Positions 51,790 to 61,524 of a DNA stretch of 64,000 nucleotides are shown in pieces. Under the pieces are notes generated by a model, which was not told where the DNA came from, searched no databases, and saw only the letters and a program-made list of their open reading frames with translations. The stretch comes from JAZDKP01 sp043802925 (GTDB lineage Bacteria > Fibrobacterota > OXYB2-FULL-49-7 > JAEUSG01), in contig JAZDKP010000285.1 of assembly GCA_043802925.1 (NCBI GenBank), positions 9,020-73,019 of the forward strand. The letters run 5' to 3'. Each line of letters begins with the position of its first letter. Position 1 is the stretch's first letter. The position numbers and the translations under genes were made by a program.

Positions 51790-52715
51790 TGTCCGCTCCT
51801 TGTCAAACGGGTGAACACATCCTCGAGGCTCGCGCCTTCGGTGCGGAGTTCGGCCAGGGAAAAGCCGTTGTCCGCGGCCAGGCGGAAAACCGCTTCCGCA
51901 ATCTTTTGGCCGTGAATGGGGGTGATTTCAAACGTGTGCAGGCCGTCGGCCTCGCCCACGTGGCGTACCTGGTCCGCGCCGCCGAAGGAACGGAGCCTGG
52001 CCTCGATGGCGTTGCGGTCGCCGCGCAATTTGGCGAGGACGTACTCCTTGGAACTGGCTGAAAGCTCGGCCAGCGTGCCGGAACCCACGATTTTTCCCTC
52101 GTTGATGATGATGGCGCGGTCGCACACGGCCGACACCTCGGGAAGGATGTGGGTGGAGAGAATGACCGTCTTTTCCTTGCCCAGGTTGCGGATGAGCTCG
52201 CGGATTTCGATGATTTGATTGGGGTCGAGACCGCTTGTGGGCTCATCGAGGATGAGCACGTCAGGGTCGTGGATGATGGCCTGGGCCAGGCCCACGCGCT
52301 GCCGGAAGCCCTTGGAGAGCTCACCGATGGGACGACGCATCACGGTTTTGAGGCCGCAAATCTGGGTGATCTGGTCAAGCCGCGCAGGGAGCTTTGCAGC
52401 CTCAATTTGCCGGACTTCGGCAATGAAGCGCAAAAAGGTCACGACATCCATGTCGTGGTAGAGCGGCGCGCTCTCGGGAAGGTAGCCCACCTTGGCCCGC
52501 ACCTCCAGGGGCTGGCGTTCGACGTCAAGGCCCGCGATGCTCGCGGTCCCGCTGGTGGCGCCGATGAAGCAGGTGAGAATCTTCATCGTGGTGGTCTTGC
52601 CCGCGCCGTTGGGGCCGAGGAATCCGACAATCTCCCCCTTGTTCACCTCAAAGGAGATGTCATCCACGGCCCGGATGGTACCGTACGCCTTCTTCAGGTT
52701 GTCCACTTTAATCAT
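51786..52715 (-). CDS. ABC transporter ATP-binding protein, GldA-like
   Basis: A 309-residue ATPase. Walker A is GPNGAGKTT, Q-loop YLPESAPLYHDMDV, signature LSKGFRQRVGLAQAI, Walker B VLILDEPTSGLDPNQ. A C-terminal domain of ~80 residues (SASSKEYVLAKLRGDRNAIE) follows, as in GldA-type ATPases. An AAAGGAAG site lies upstream. The operon order ATPase, permease, GldG, DUF4340 is complete. The upstream gap of ~200 bases contains the palindromic hairpin at 52871-52918. Confidence 0.93.
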   Translation of the reverse strand: MIKVDNLKKAYGTIRAVDDISFEVNKGEIVGFLGPNGAGKTTTMKILTCFIGATSGTASIAGLDVERQPLEVRAKVGYLPESAPLYHDMDVVTFLRFIAEVRQIEAAKLPARLDQITQICGLKTVMRRPIGELSKGFRQRVGLAQAIIHDPDVLILDEPTSGLDPNQIIEIRELIRNLGKEKTVILSTHILPEVSAVCDRAIIINEGKIVGSGTLAELSASSKEYVLAKLRGDRNAIEARLRSFGGADQVRHVGEADGLHTFEITPIHGQKIAEAVFRLAADNGFSLAELRTEGASLEDVFTRLTRSGQ

Positions 52716-52870
52716 ACCATACTTCCTTTAATAAGTTGAAGGTATATTGATAATATGGGTTACATCTGATTTTCTTAAGCCGGGAAAAGATATTAATTAA
52801 TTAAAATAGAGTCAATGGGTGAATGGGAATCCGGATGAAAAACACGTGAAAACGGATCCGGACGAAACAT

Positions 52871-52918
52871 CCACCCAACCGTAGGGGCGCATTGCGATGC
52901 GCCCTTACGGTTGGGTGG
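52871..52918. repeat. REP-like hairpin immediately after a stop codon
   Basis: Two 22-base arms (52871-52892 and 52897-52918) pair with one G.T-type mismatch around a 4-base loop. The core is GTAGGGGCGCAT. The element starts six bases downstream of the stop codon of the minus-strand beta-propeller gene. It resembles the widely scattered GTAGGGGCG REP type and could also terminate transcription. Confidence 0.8.
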
Positions 52919-52923
52919 GGGGT

Positions 52924-55005
52924 TTATTTTATCAGCACCATCCTGCGCGTCAGTTGGGCGTCCCCGAACTGAAGACGGCAAAGGTAGACACCGCTCGGAA
53001 AACGGGACGCATCGAACATCCGCGTATGCAGGCCCGCGGAGAGCGCCTCTTTCGTAATCAGTGAAACAACTTTCTGACCCGCGGCGTTATAGACAACAAG
53101 CGTCACAAGGCCGGGACGGGGCAGGGTGAAGCGGAGCAGAGTGCGCGGATTGTACGGGTTGGGAATATTGGGCAGGAGCGAGAGCCGGGAGAGGGTGAGC
53201 GACACCGACTGGACCGGAGTCTCAAGGTCCAGGATTTCGTCGATGGAGCGCGAGAAGAGCCCGTTGCCGTCCGTACCGATAAAGAGCGTGCCCCCGCAGA
53301 CCGCGACTCCCGGGACCCTTGTGCGGGTGAGTCCCTGAAGCGCCGGATACCAATTTGCGCCGTTGTCCTTGGAATAGTAGAACCCGTCCCCGGCCATGCC
53401 GGCGAACAGGTTGCCGCTCGAATCCACGTCGAGGGTCATGACCGACCCGAACTCAGGCAGGCCGTTGCCCGCATCCTGCCAGGAAAGGCCGTTGTCCGTG
53501 GAGCGGTAGACCCCTTCGCCGTTCGTGGCCGCGAAGATTTCCGTGCCGTTCTTAAAAAACTGATACACCCCCGAGGGCGGGCCGAGGGTCAGCAGCGACC
53601 AGGTCTGTCCGGTGTCGAGGGAGGCATAGATGCCGCGGCCAAAAGTGCCGGCGAGCAGCATGCCGTCCACCGCGACCATGGCGGAAACCGAAGTGTAGGC
53701 CGGAAAGCTGGCGCTGGTGTGGGTCCAGGTGCGCCCCGTGTCGGGCGAAACAAAAACGCCCTCGTTCCAGACACCGGCAAATAGCTTATCGCCAAGTGAC
53801 GCAAAGGAGAAAACGCCGTTGGGCCAGAGCCCGGAGCTCGCGTCGTACCAGTTGGCCCCGCTGTCGGGCGACAGGTAGGCGCCCCAGCCGCTCACGCCTA
53901 TGAAAAAATTAGCGCCGAAGGAAGTATACGAAACCACGGGCAGGTAGCCCGGCAGGCCATTGTTGAGGCCGGACCAGGTGCGGCCCGTGTCCGCGGAGGC
54001 AAAGAGGCCGTTCCAGCAGCTCGCATACAACCTGCCGTTGATTTGCTTTAAGAAATTGATGTGCACATTGTTCATGCCCGTGTTGCTGGCGCTCCAGGTA
54101 CGGGCACTGTCCGCGGAGGCAAAAACACCGCCGCCATCCATTCCCGCGAGCACGCGGCCGTTGTCGATGCGGAACGCCGCGATGCCGCCGGATGGCAGCC
54201 CGTCGCTGGAACGGGTCCAATCCGCCTCCGGCGCGTCGGACCAGTACAGGGCGTCGTCGGTGCCGGCATAAATGAAGGTGTCATTGGCCGCCAGCGTCTG
54301 GATGACCGTGCCGGAAAGCGCGGTCGGGTAGGCGGCCGCCCAGTTTGCGCCACTGTCGGATGAAACGTACACGCCGTCCGTGGTCCCGGCATAAAGCTTG
54401 CCCTTGAAGGACTGGAAGGCCCGGACGGACGAATACCCCGGAATACCGGTGCCGGCCAGCGTGAAAGTGGCGCCACTGTCGAGTGAAACGTAGGCACCGT
54501 CGTCGGTCCCGGCATACAACCGTTCACCGAGTGCGTACCAGGCGAGGACCGGGTAATAGGCGGAGAGCCCCGTGCCCGACAAGGTCCATGTGAGGCCGTC
54601 ATCCGTTGAGACGCGAAGCCGGTCCCATGCGCCGGCTAAAAGACGCCGGCCATACTGAAAGACGGACAGGTATAGCCCGGAATCGGAGCTGCCAAGCGTC
54701 GCCCAGGTCTGCGCGTTGTCGGTAGAGGAAAAAAGCCCGCTGTTGGTGGCAACCATAAGCGCGCTCCCGGACTTGATGAGGCCGTAAACGGACAGGGGCT
54801 CGTTAAAGCCCGGCGCGGGCACGCTCCAGGTCGCGCCGTTGTCCACGGAGGCAAAGACATAACCGCTGTCCGTGCCCGCGTAAAGGGTGGCGCCGTCGGC
54901 AAGGAAGCAATTGACATTGCCGCCATAGGGGCCGGGGGTCGGGACCCAGTCCGCAAAGACCGCGATAACAACCGTCAACATCAGCATGACAAGTATCCGT
55001 TTCAT
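52924..55005 (-). CDS. Secreted BNR-repeat beta-propeller with C-terminal secretion/sorting domain
   Basis: A 693-residue exported protein with a signal peptide (MKRILVMLMLTVVIAVFADW). At least twelve ~40-45-residue repeats contain the Asp-box/BNR motif (SxDxGxTW), for example SVDNGATWS, SADTGRTWSG, SPDTGRTWTH and SLDTGQTWS, consistent with a multi-bladed sialidase-like/VPS10-like propeller. The last ~80 residues (IPNPYNPRTLLRFTLPRPG ... GVYLCRLQFGDAQLTRRMVL) are a FlgD/type IX-type C-terminal domain, so transport through a T9SS and surface anchoring are inferred. Substrate or ligand is unknown. The STAS gene starts upstream with 16 bases between. Confidence 0.85.
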   Translation of the reverse strand: MKRILVMLMLTVVIAVFADWVPTPGPYGGNVNCFLADGATLYAGTDSGYVFASVDNGATWSVPAPGFNEPLSVYGLIKSGSALMVATNSGLFSSTDNAQTWATLGSSDSGLYLSVFQYGRRLLAGAWDRLRVSTDDGLTWTLSGTGLSAYYPVLAWYALGERLYAGTDDGAYVSLDSGATFTLAGTGIPGYSSVRAFQSFKGKLYAGTTDGVYVSSDSGANWAAAYPTALSGTVIQTLAANDTFIYAGTDDALYWSDAPEADWTRSSDGLPSGGIAAFRIDNGRVLAGMDGGGVFASADSARTWSASNTGMNNVHINFLKQINGRLYASCWNGLFASADTGRTWSGLNNGLPGYLPVVSYTSFGANFFIGVSGWGAYLSPDSGANWYDASSGLWPNGVFSFASLGDKLFAGVWNEGVFVSPDTGRTWTHTSASFPAYTSVSAMVAVDGMLLAGTFGRGIYASLDTGQTWSLLTLGPPSGVYQFFKNGTEIFAATNGEGVYRSTDNGLSWQDAGNGLPEFGSVMTLDVDSSGNLFAGMAGDGFYYSKDNGANWYPALQGLTRTRVPGVAVCGGTLFIGTDGNGLFSRSIDEILDLETPVQSVSLTLSRLSLLPNIPNPYNPRTLLRFTLPRPGLVTLVVYNAAGQKVVSLITKEALSAGLHTRMFDASRFPSGVYLCRLQFGDAQLTRRMVLIK

Positions 55006-55021
55006 AAAATCGGCCCTTCTT

Positions 55022-55540
55022 TTATTGTTTGTTATCCGTGTGTGGGGGAATTTTAAGGTCCTCGATGACCCCGGAAAAAAGCGTGGCGTTGTTTTCGTTC
55101 AGTTCCACCAGCGCCTGGTGGGCCTGCGCCACGCTGGCCCGGATGGCGGCCTTGTCGATGGTATGCGCGTCTTCAATCTCCTGCACGGCCGCAAGGGTGG
55201 ACCGTTCGGACGGCACAAGAATCATGTCGAGGATTTTATTGCAGTTCAGCGTTTCAAGGATCTTTTTCACCTTGTCGTCAGCGTAGATGAGCGTGGCAAA
55301 ACGGCCGTTGGTGTGGTAATAAGCCACCGAAAGGTGGCTGATGAGGCCGAGGATGGTACTGTCCACGAAATTACACTCCGTAAGGTCATAGATAAGCCGC
55401 GGCTTCTTGAGGATGATTTCACGGTTCTTGTCCTGAAAATCCTTGACCAGTGGAGCGACCAGCACCGTTGCGTGGCCGGTCAGGCGGATGATAATAGAGT
55501 CGGAGAGGAACCCTGCATAGACTTTGGCACGATCTTCCAT
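55022..55540 (-). CDS. STAS-domain protein (anti-sigma-factor antagonist type)
   Basis: A 172-residue protein. SDSIIIRLTGHATVLVAPLV and PRLIYDLTECNFVDSTILGLIS form the STAS fold, with Asp-Ser of the phosphorylation loop (NFVDST). IYADDKVKKILETLNCNKIL completes it. The last ~60 residues are predicted helical and specific to this protein. Such proteins bind anti-sigma kinases or act in signalling complexes. No kinase is adjacent. It lies 16 bases upstream of the propeller gene on the same strand and is probably co-transcribed. Confidence 0.85.
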   Translation of the reverse strand: MEDRAKVYAGFLSDSIIIRLTGHATVLVAPLVKDFQDKNREIILKKPRLIYDLTECNFVDSTILGLISHLSVAYYHTNGRFATLIYADDKVKKILETLNCNKILDMILVPSERSTLAAVQEIEDAHTIDKAAIRASVAQAHQALVELNENNATLFSGVIEDLKIPPHTDNKQ

Positions 55541-55605
55541 ATACTATAATAATATGTTATTTTCAGCACGATTTCAAATAAAGAAACAAATTATATTTTC
55601 ATGAC

Positions 55606-56055
55606 ATGACCCCCGAAGAATTCCAGCTCGAATGGATCAAGCGCCACGCCACTGGCCTGCATGTAAAGTACGATGGATCAGTACCGGACAAATCTGATAA
55701 TCCCGGCGGGCCGGTAAAGACGCCCCACCGGGGCGTCTCTGGCTTTCCCCACCGGGGCACTCCGCCCGCCGCTGCACGGACCCGTCACCCCTTCGAGACT
55801 ACCGCCGACGCGGATTTGGATCTGCACGGTATGACCATCGACCAGGCCCTGGTCGAAACGGAAATATTCCTGGACATGGCCCGTGAATACGGCCTCACGG
55901 CCGTGCGCATCATCCACGGAATCGGGCCTGACAGCGGCCCCTCCATCCGCACGGAGCTGACGCGCGCCTTCAAGACACGGTTCAAGGGAAAAATCGAACG
56001 GCTGGAATACGAACCCCACAATTCGGGATCCGTCATCATTTTTCCTTGCTCATGA
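55606..56055 (+). CDS. Smr/MutS2-domain protein
   Basis: A 149-residue protein. DLDLHGMTIDQALVETEIFL and VRIIHGIGPDSGPSIRTELT are the Smr domain with LDLHG and HGxG-like (HGIG) motifs. The N-terminal ~60 residues form a Gly/Pro/Arg-rich linker with no recognised domain. Smr domains bind or cleave nucleic acids or ribosome-bound RNA. The stop overlaps the next start (ATGA). Confidence 0.88.
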   Translation: MTPEEFQLEWIKRHATGLHVKYDGSVPDKSDNPGGPVKTPHRGVSGFPHRGTPPAAARTRHPFETTADADLDLHGMTIDQALVETEIFLDMAREYGLTAVRIIHGIGPDSGPSIRTELTRAFKTRFKGKIERLEYEPHNSGSVIIFPCS

Positions 56056-57263
56056 AATCCTCGCTGCACGCTCTCGGTTGCTTTCTCGGGCTGAAAAAAA
56101 GCCTCGTAGGCCTGCTAACGATGGTTATCCTCGTGGGCATGGGCGAACGCATGGCGGAACGCTTCCTTCCCATCTATCTCCTCGCACTGGGCGGCGGCGC
56201 CATAGCCATCGGCCTGCTCAGCGGCCTCACCAACCTGCTCGGCGCGCTGTACTCCTATCCTGGCGGGTACCTGGCGGACCGTATCGGCACCAAGCGATCG
56301 CTCCTGGTGTTCAATGCCATGGCCATCCTTGGATACCTCATCGTCATCCTCTTTCCCGTATGGCAGGCCGTCATCGTGGGTTCCGTCTTTTTCCTGTCAT
56401 GGTCCGCGCTGTCGCTTCCCGCAACCATGGGCCTTGTTTCCAGTGTGCTGCCTAAAAGCAAACGTACCATGGGCGTGACACTCCATTCGCTGGTACGCCG
56501 CTTTCCCATGGCCCTGGGACCGGTGATTGGCGGCCTGTTCATTGCCGCATGGGGCGAACGCGATGGCGTGCGCTATGCGTTCGTCTGCGCGTTGGTGCTG
56601 GCTGTCCTCTCGGCCATTGTGCAGCAGACACTGATTACAGACGAACCCGCAGGCAGCGAGAAAAAGCCCGTTGGGGCGGGCCCGTTTGCGCTCATGGCTC
56701 TGATGAGCCCCGAGCTGCGAAAGCTTCTCATTGCGGACATCCTGGTCCGCTTCTGCGAACAGATACCCGCGGCGTTTGTCGTTGTCTGGTGCATGAAGCA
56801 GATTCCGAACGGGGTGAGCGCGGTCCAGTTTGGCGTGCTTACGACCGTTGAAATGGCCACCGCAGTGCTGATTTACATTCCCGTGGCCTATTTCGCGGAC
56901 AAAGGCTCCAAAAAACCATTTGTGACCATGACCTTCGTTTTTTTCACGCTCTTTCCTCTCGTCCTTCTTTTCAGCCGTTCTTATGTCCCGTTGATTCTTG
57001 CGTTCTCCCTGCGCGGCCTCAAGGAGTTCGGAGAACCCACGCGCAAGGCCCTCATCATGGACCTCGCGCCCGAGGACCGCAAGGCCGCCATGTTCGGCCT
57101 CTATTATCTGCTACGGGACGTGCTGGTGGCTTTCGCGGCCTTCGGCGGCGCGTTGCTCTGGAAAGCGGGTCCATCCGTGAACCTGCTCACTGCCTTTGGC
57201 TTCGGGGTGATTGGAACAACATGGTTCGCCATTTACGGACGCGATGTTGAAACCCCTTCGTAA
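56052..57263 (+). CDS. Major facilitator superfamily transporter
   Basis: A 403-residue transporter with ~12 TM helices. The ATG at 56052 overlaps the Smr stop. MFS motif A is GGYLADRIGTKR (~70-81), repeated in the second half as AYFADKGSKKPFV. LARRFPMALG-type and DLAPEDRKAAMFGLYYLLRD segments suggest a sugar or drug type. The substrate is unknown. It ends before a stem-loop and the enolase promoter region. Confidence 0.88.
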   Translation: MKSSLHALGCFLGLKKSLVGLLTMVILVGMGERMAERFLPIYLLALGGGAIAIGLLSGLTNLLGALYSYPGGYLADRIGTKRSLLVFNAMAILGYLIVILFPVWQAVIVGSVFFLSWSALSLPATMGLVSSVLPKSKRTMGVTLHSLVRRFPMALGPVIGGLFIAAWGERDGVRYAFVCALVLAVLSAIVQQTLITDEPAGSEKKPVGAGPFALMALMSPELRKLLIADILVRFCEQIPAAFVVVWCMKQIPNGVSAVQFGVLTTVEMATAVLIYIPVAYFADKGSKKPFVTMTFVFFTLFPLVLLFSRSYVPLILAFSLRGLKEFGEPTRKALIMDLAPEDRKAAMFGLYYLLRDVLVAFAAFGGALLWKAGPSVNLLTAFGFGVIGTTWFAIYGRDVETPS

Positions 57264-58766
<1,503 letters not shown>

Positions 58767-58798
58767 CGCATCTGTCCACACGGGCAACGCACCCTTTC

Positions 58799-58832
58799 CT
58801 CTCCCTTCTAAAACGAAGGGAGAGTTTTTTTT
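58799..58832 (+). terminator. Rho-independent terminator of enolase
   Basis: CTCTCCCTTC (58799-58808) is complementary, apart from no mismatches, to GAAGGGAGAG (58815-58824). A run of eight T follows. Confidence 0.9.
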
Positions 58833-58901
58833 GGCCGGTCGGATCTCTTTTGGCTTTAAAACCAAGTAAGACTCCGTCTCAAAAACGGAATGAAACGGAA
58901 A

Positions 58902-61323
58902 TCAAGTTGACGGTTTCCAACCCTGTTTCCATTTCTTCGCGTCAATCTTAAAATCTTTCAGCTTGCGGAAAAAAGTGGCCTTGGATATCCTGGCCTCTCT
59001 TGCGGCCCGGTCGATAATCCCATTGTGTTTTTCCAACAGGGCCGTGATGTGTTCCGGGCGCATGGCGCGGGCGTCCCCCACGGGGATGGCGGGTTTGTTT
59101 TTTGTCTTGATAACTTCTCCGGCCCCGATCGTCTCAATATGTTTTGCGTCGATCCGTTTGTCGTTGCACAGCAAGACCGCTTTTTCGATGACGTGTTCCA
59201 GTTCACGCACATTGCCCGGCCAATCGCAGGCCAGCAGTTTTTGATAACTGTCAACCGCCAACTCCTGGCATAGACGGCCATATTTTATGCGGGTGCGGTT
59301 TAAGAAATACAGGCTCAACGAGGGGATGTCTTCTTTATGCTCCCGTAGCGGCGGAAGCGTTAAATGAAAGGTGTTTAACCGATAATAAAGATCCTTGCGA
59401 AACAGCCCTTCGTCCACCATCTGCTGTAAGGGCTGGTTGGCTGCGGCGATAATCCGGGTATGGATATTTATCTTTTTATTGCTGCCGATTCGTTCCAATG
59501 TAAAATCCTGTAAAAAATTCAACAGCTTCGCCTGCGTGGCAAGAGGGATGTTTCCGATTTCATCCAGAAACAAGGTGCCCCCTTCGGCCGCTTCCAGTTT
59601 GCCGGCCCTTGCCTGCTCCGCGCCGGTAAACGCCCCTCTTTCGAATCCGAAAAGTTCACTCTCCAGCAGGGAGGACGGCAGGGCCGCGCAATCCACCTTT
59701 ACAAAGGGTCCTTGGCAAAAAAGGCTGTTCTGGTGGATATAACGCGCCAGGACTTCCTTGCCCGTACCGGTTTCACCCTCGATTAAGATGGCCACGGGAT
59801 ATTCTGCCGCCGCCTTTGCTTTTGCTTTGATATTGTTAATAACAGCGCTTTCACCAATGAACAAAGGCCCATTTCCCGATTGCCCCAACGCCAGGGATTT
59901 TAATGCATCCCGCTCGCGCGCCATTTTTTCACTTTCTTTTTTCAATATCCGGATGTTTTTTTTAAGATGCGAAATGTCTTCCAGGGTAAAAACATAATGA
60001 AAACGCCCCTGAACACAAGTAAAGCGGTCGTCAAAAATCTGGCGAAAACGATAGGTGTTCTCCAAGCCATTGCGCAGGGCAATCTCATTCGCCGGTGAGC
60101 GGTTTATCCTCTCCACGGGCAAGACATACACTTTTAACGATTTCAGGATAACGTGGCCGGCTTCTTCAAGATATAAATATTGATGTCCGACCGGATTTTC
60201 CATTGGCTCAAAATCAGTATACCCGAGTATTTTCAACCCGTTGATAAAAAAAGCGAAATAGCCCCCCTCTTTTAAACACCTCAATTTTACATTCGTCCGC
60301 AGGCAGGGAAACGTTCCAGAACACTTCATGGAGGATCTCGCCCGTCTTTTTTAATAGCGCTTTCTTTTGTGGGTAATGATAACCGATTAAGTACCCTTTA
60401 AAATCCGGAAAAAATTGCCCGTGGGCCGCATCGCCGCCCAGGATAAAACAGGGCAACCGTCCCCCGTCCAGGCGAACCGTCAATTCCATCTTAATGTCCT
60501 GCCTGGTAAAATCGACGGTGGGTCGCAGACGCAGAAGCCTGTTGCGCTCTTGTCCGGGTTCCCATACCCATTGCGCGCCCTCTTTTTTCAGTTCACGGGT
60601 CTCTATATATTGCTCCATCTCCGATGGCGCAATATTTTGAAAATCCAGCGCATGGGATAATCGCCAGTCCAGCTCCCTTATTTGCATCCAATGAGACTCT
60701 TTGCTTTTAAGTAAATCCAGAGGATGGGGATCGAAAAATTCTTTTGCCGGCCGGCCGAGCATGTTCTTGCTTGAAATTCTTTTAACGGGAAAAAGATTAA
60801 GCAACGCCTGGTTACATCCCTGAATTTCCTCGTTGGTATCCAAAAAGAGCAGGGGGGATTGCCTGAAACTGACAATGCGAGTGCTGAAATCATTATACCG
60901 AATGGCGCCGAAAAGCCCGGTATTCTTTATTTTTAACAAACTGAGCCTGGAAAAGGGAATGTTCGTATAAAAGCCAAAAAAATCTTCGAATTTCTCAAAA
61001 AAATTTTTTGAAGCATAGGTATGCGCAGCACTGAAAATCCATTTCCGGATAATATTCTCCCCTTGTCCGTCAAGGGGGAATGAAAGTTCGGCAATCGTTT
61101 TGTTCCCGGGTAAAAAATAGAAATCGCGGATGTTTTTCCCGCAAATACGGCTAAAGTCAAAATTATAGACGTTGTCATTAAATAAGATATCCGAAATGAG
61201 GCCGTCTTCTTCGATCACGATGAATAATCCCAGAAGATAAGCCGAAGAAATCAGCGGTTCGGCTTGAATTTTAAAAGAAAAATCTTTGAAAAAATCCCTG
61301 GCCAAATTCTTTGCATTTTTCAC
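58902..61323 (-). CDS. PAS-type sensor / sigma-54-dependent activator, interrupted by an apparent frameshift
   Basis: Two overlapping frames on this strand look like one gene of ~806 residues. The first part (61323 to ~60265) is a long sensory region with PAS-like features (LLFLDTNEEIQGCNQALLNL). The second part has the AAA+ sigma-54 activator domain: Walker A GETGTGKE, the sigma-54 contact motif GAFTGA, LFLDEIGNI, and a GNVRELEHVIEKAV sensor region. It ends in a Fis-type helix-turn-helix (ISKATFFRKLKDF). Between them the frame changes by +1. Removing one base from the six-C run at 60262-60267 (plus-strand) joins them as ...KIEVFKRGGYFAFFINGLKI. It is probably a single functional or recently broken regulator. 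AT-richer than most of the window. Confidence 0.8.
60262..60267 (-). other. Homopolymer site of the apparent frameshift
   Basis: The run of six C (six G on the coding strand) is where the reading frame of the sigma-54 activator changes. One G less would restore a single frame. It may be a sequencing or assembly error, a true mutation, or a phase-variation or slippage site. Confidence 0.6.
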
Positions 61324-61388
61324 ACAAAGAATATAGTTTATTTAGAGTATCGAAACAGTTTAAAAATAGTTTTACTTCAAGCGTTGAA

Positions 61389-61412
61389 CGTTATTGCTGA
61401 CAACCTATAACG
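61389..61412. promoter_or_regulatory. Inverted repeat, candidate enhancer site of the sigma-54 activator
   Basis: CGTTAT (61389-61394) and ATAACG (61407-61412) are exact reverse complements with a 12-base centre. They lie ~40 bases upstream of the sigma-54 promoter candidate and ~65 bases from the divergent activator start, in the shared upstream region. Confidence 0.35.
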
Positions 61413-61449
61413 CATTGATAGCGTGCAAGTTAGTCTGCGCTGCAAATAC

Positions 61450-61466
61450 AGGCGCATGTTTTGCAA
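61450..61466 (+). promoter_or_regulatory. Candidate sigma-54 promoter of the secreted BNR protein
   Basis: GGCGCATGTTTTGCA has the GG-N10-GC spacing and TTGC -12 element of sigma-54 promoters (consensus TGGCAC-N5-TTGC). The inferred start near 61476 gives a ~49-base leader with a strong AAGGAGG ribosome site. It faces the secreted protein gene and lies next to the divergent sigma-54 activator gene. Confidence 0.55.
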
Positions 61467-61524
61467 CAAACAGTTTGGACGTTAGTTATAGTTAAAGAAT
61501 ATCTAAATTTTAAGGAGGAATGGT

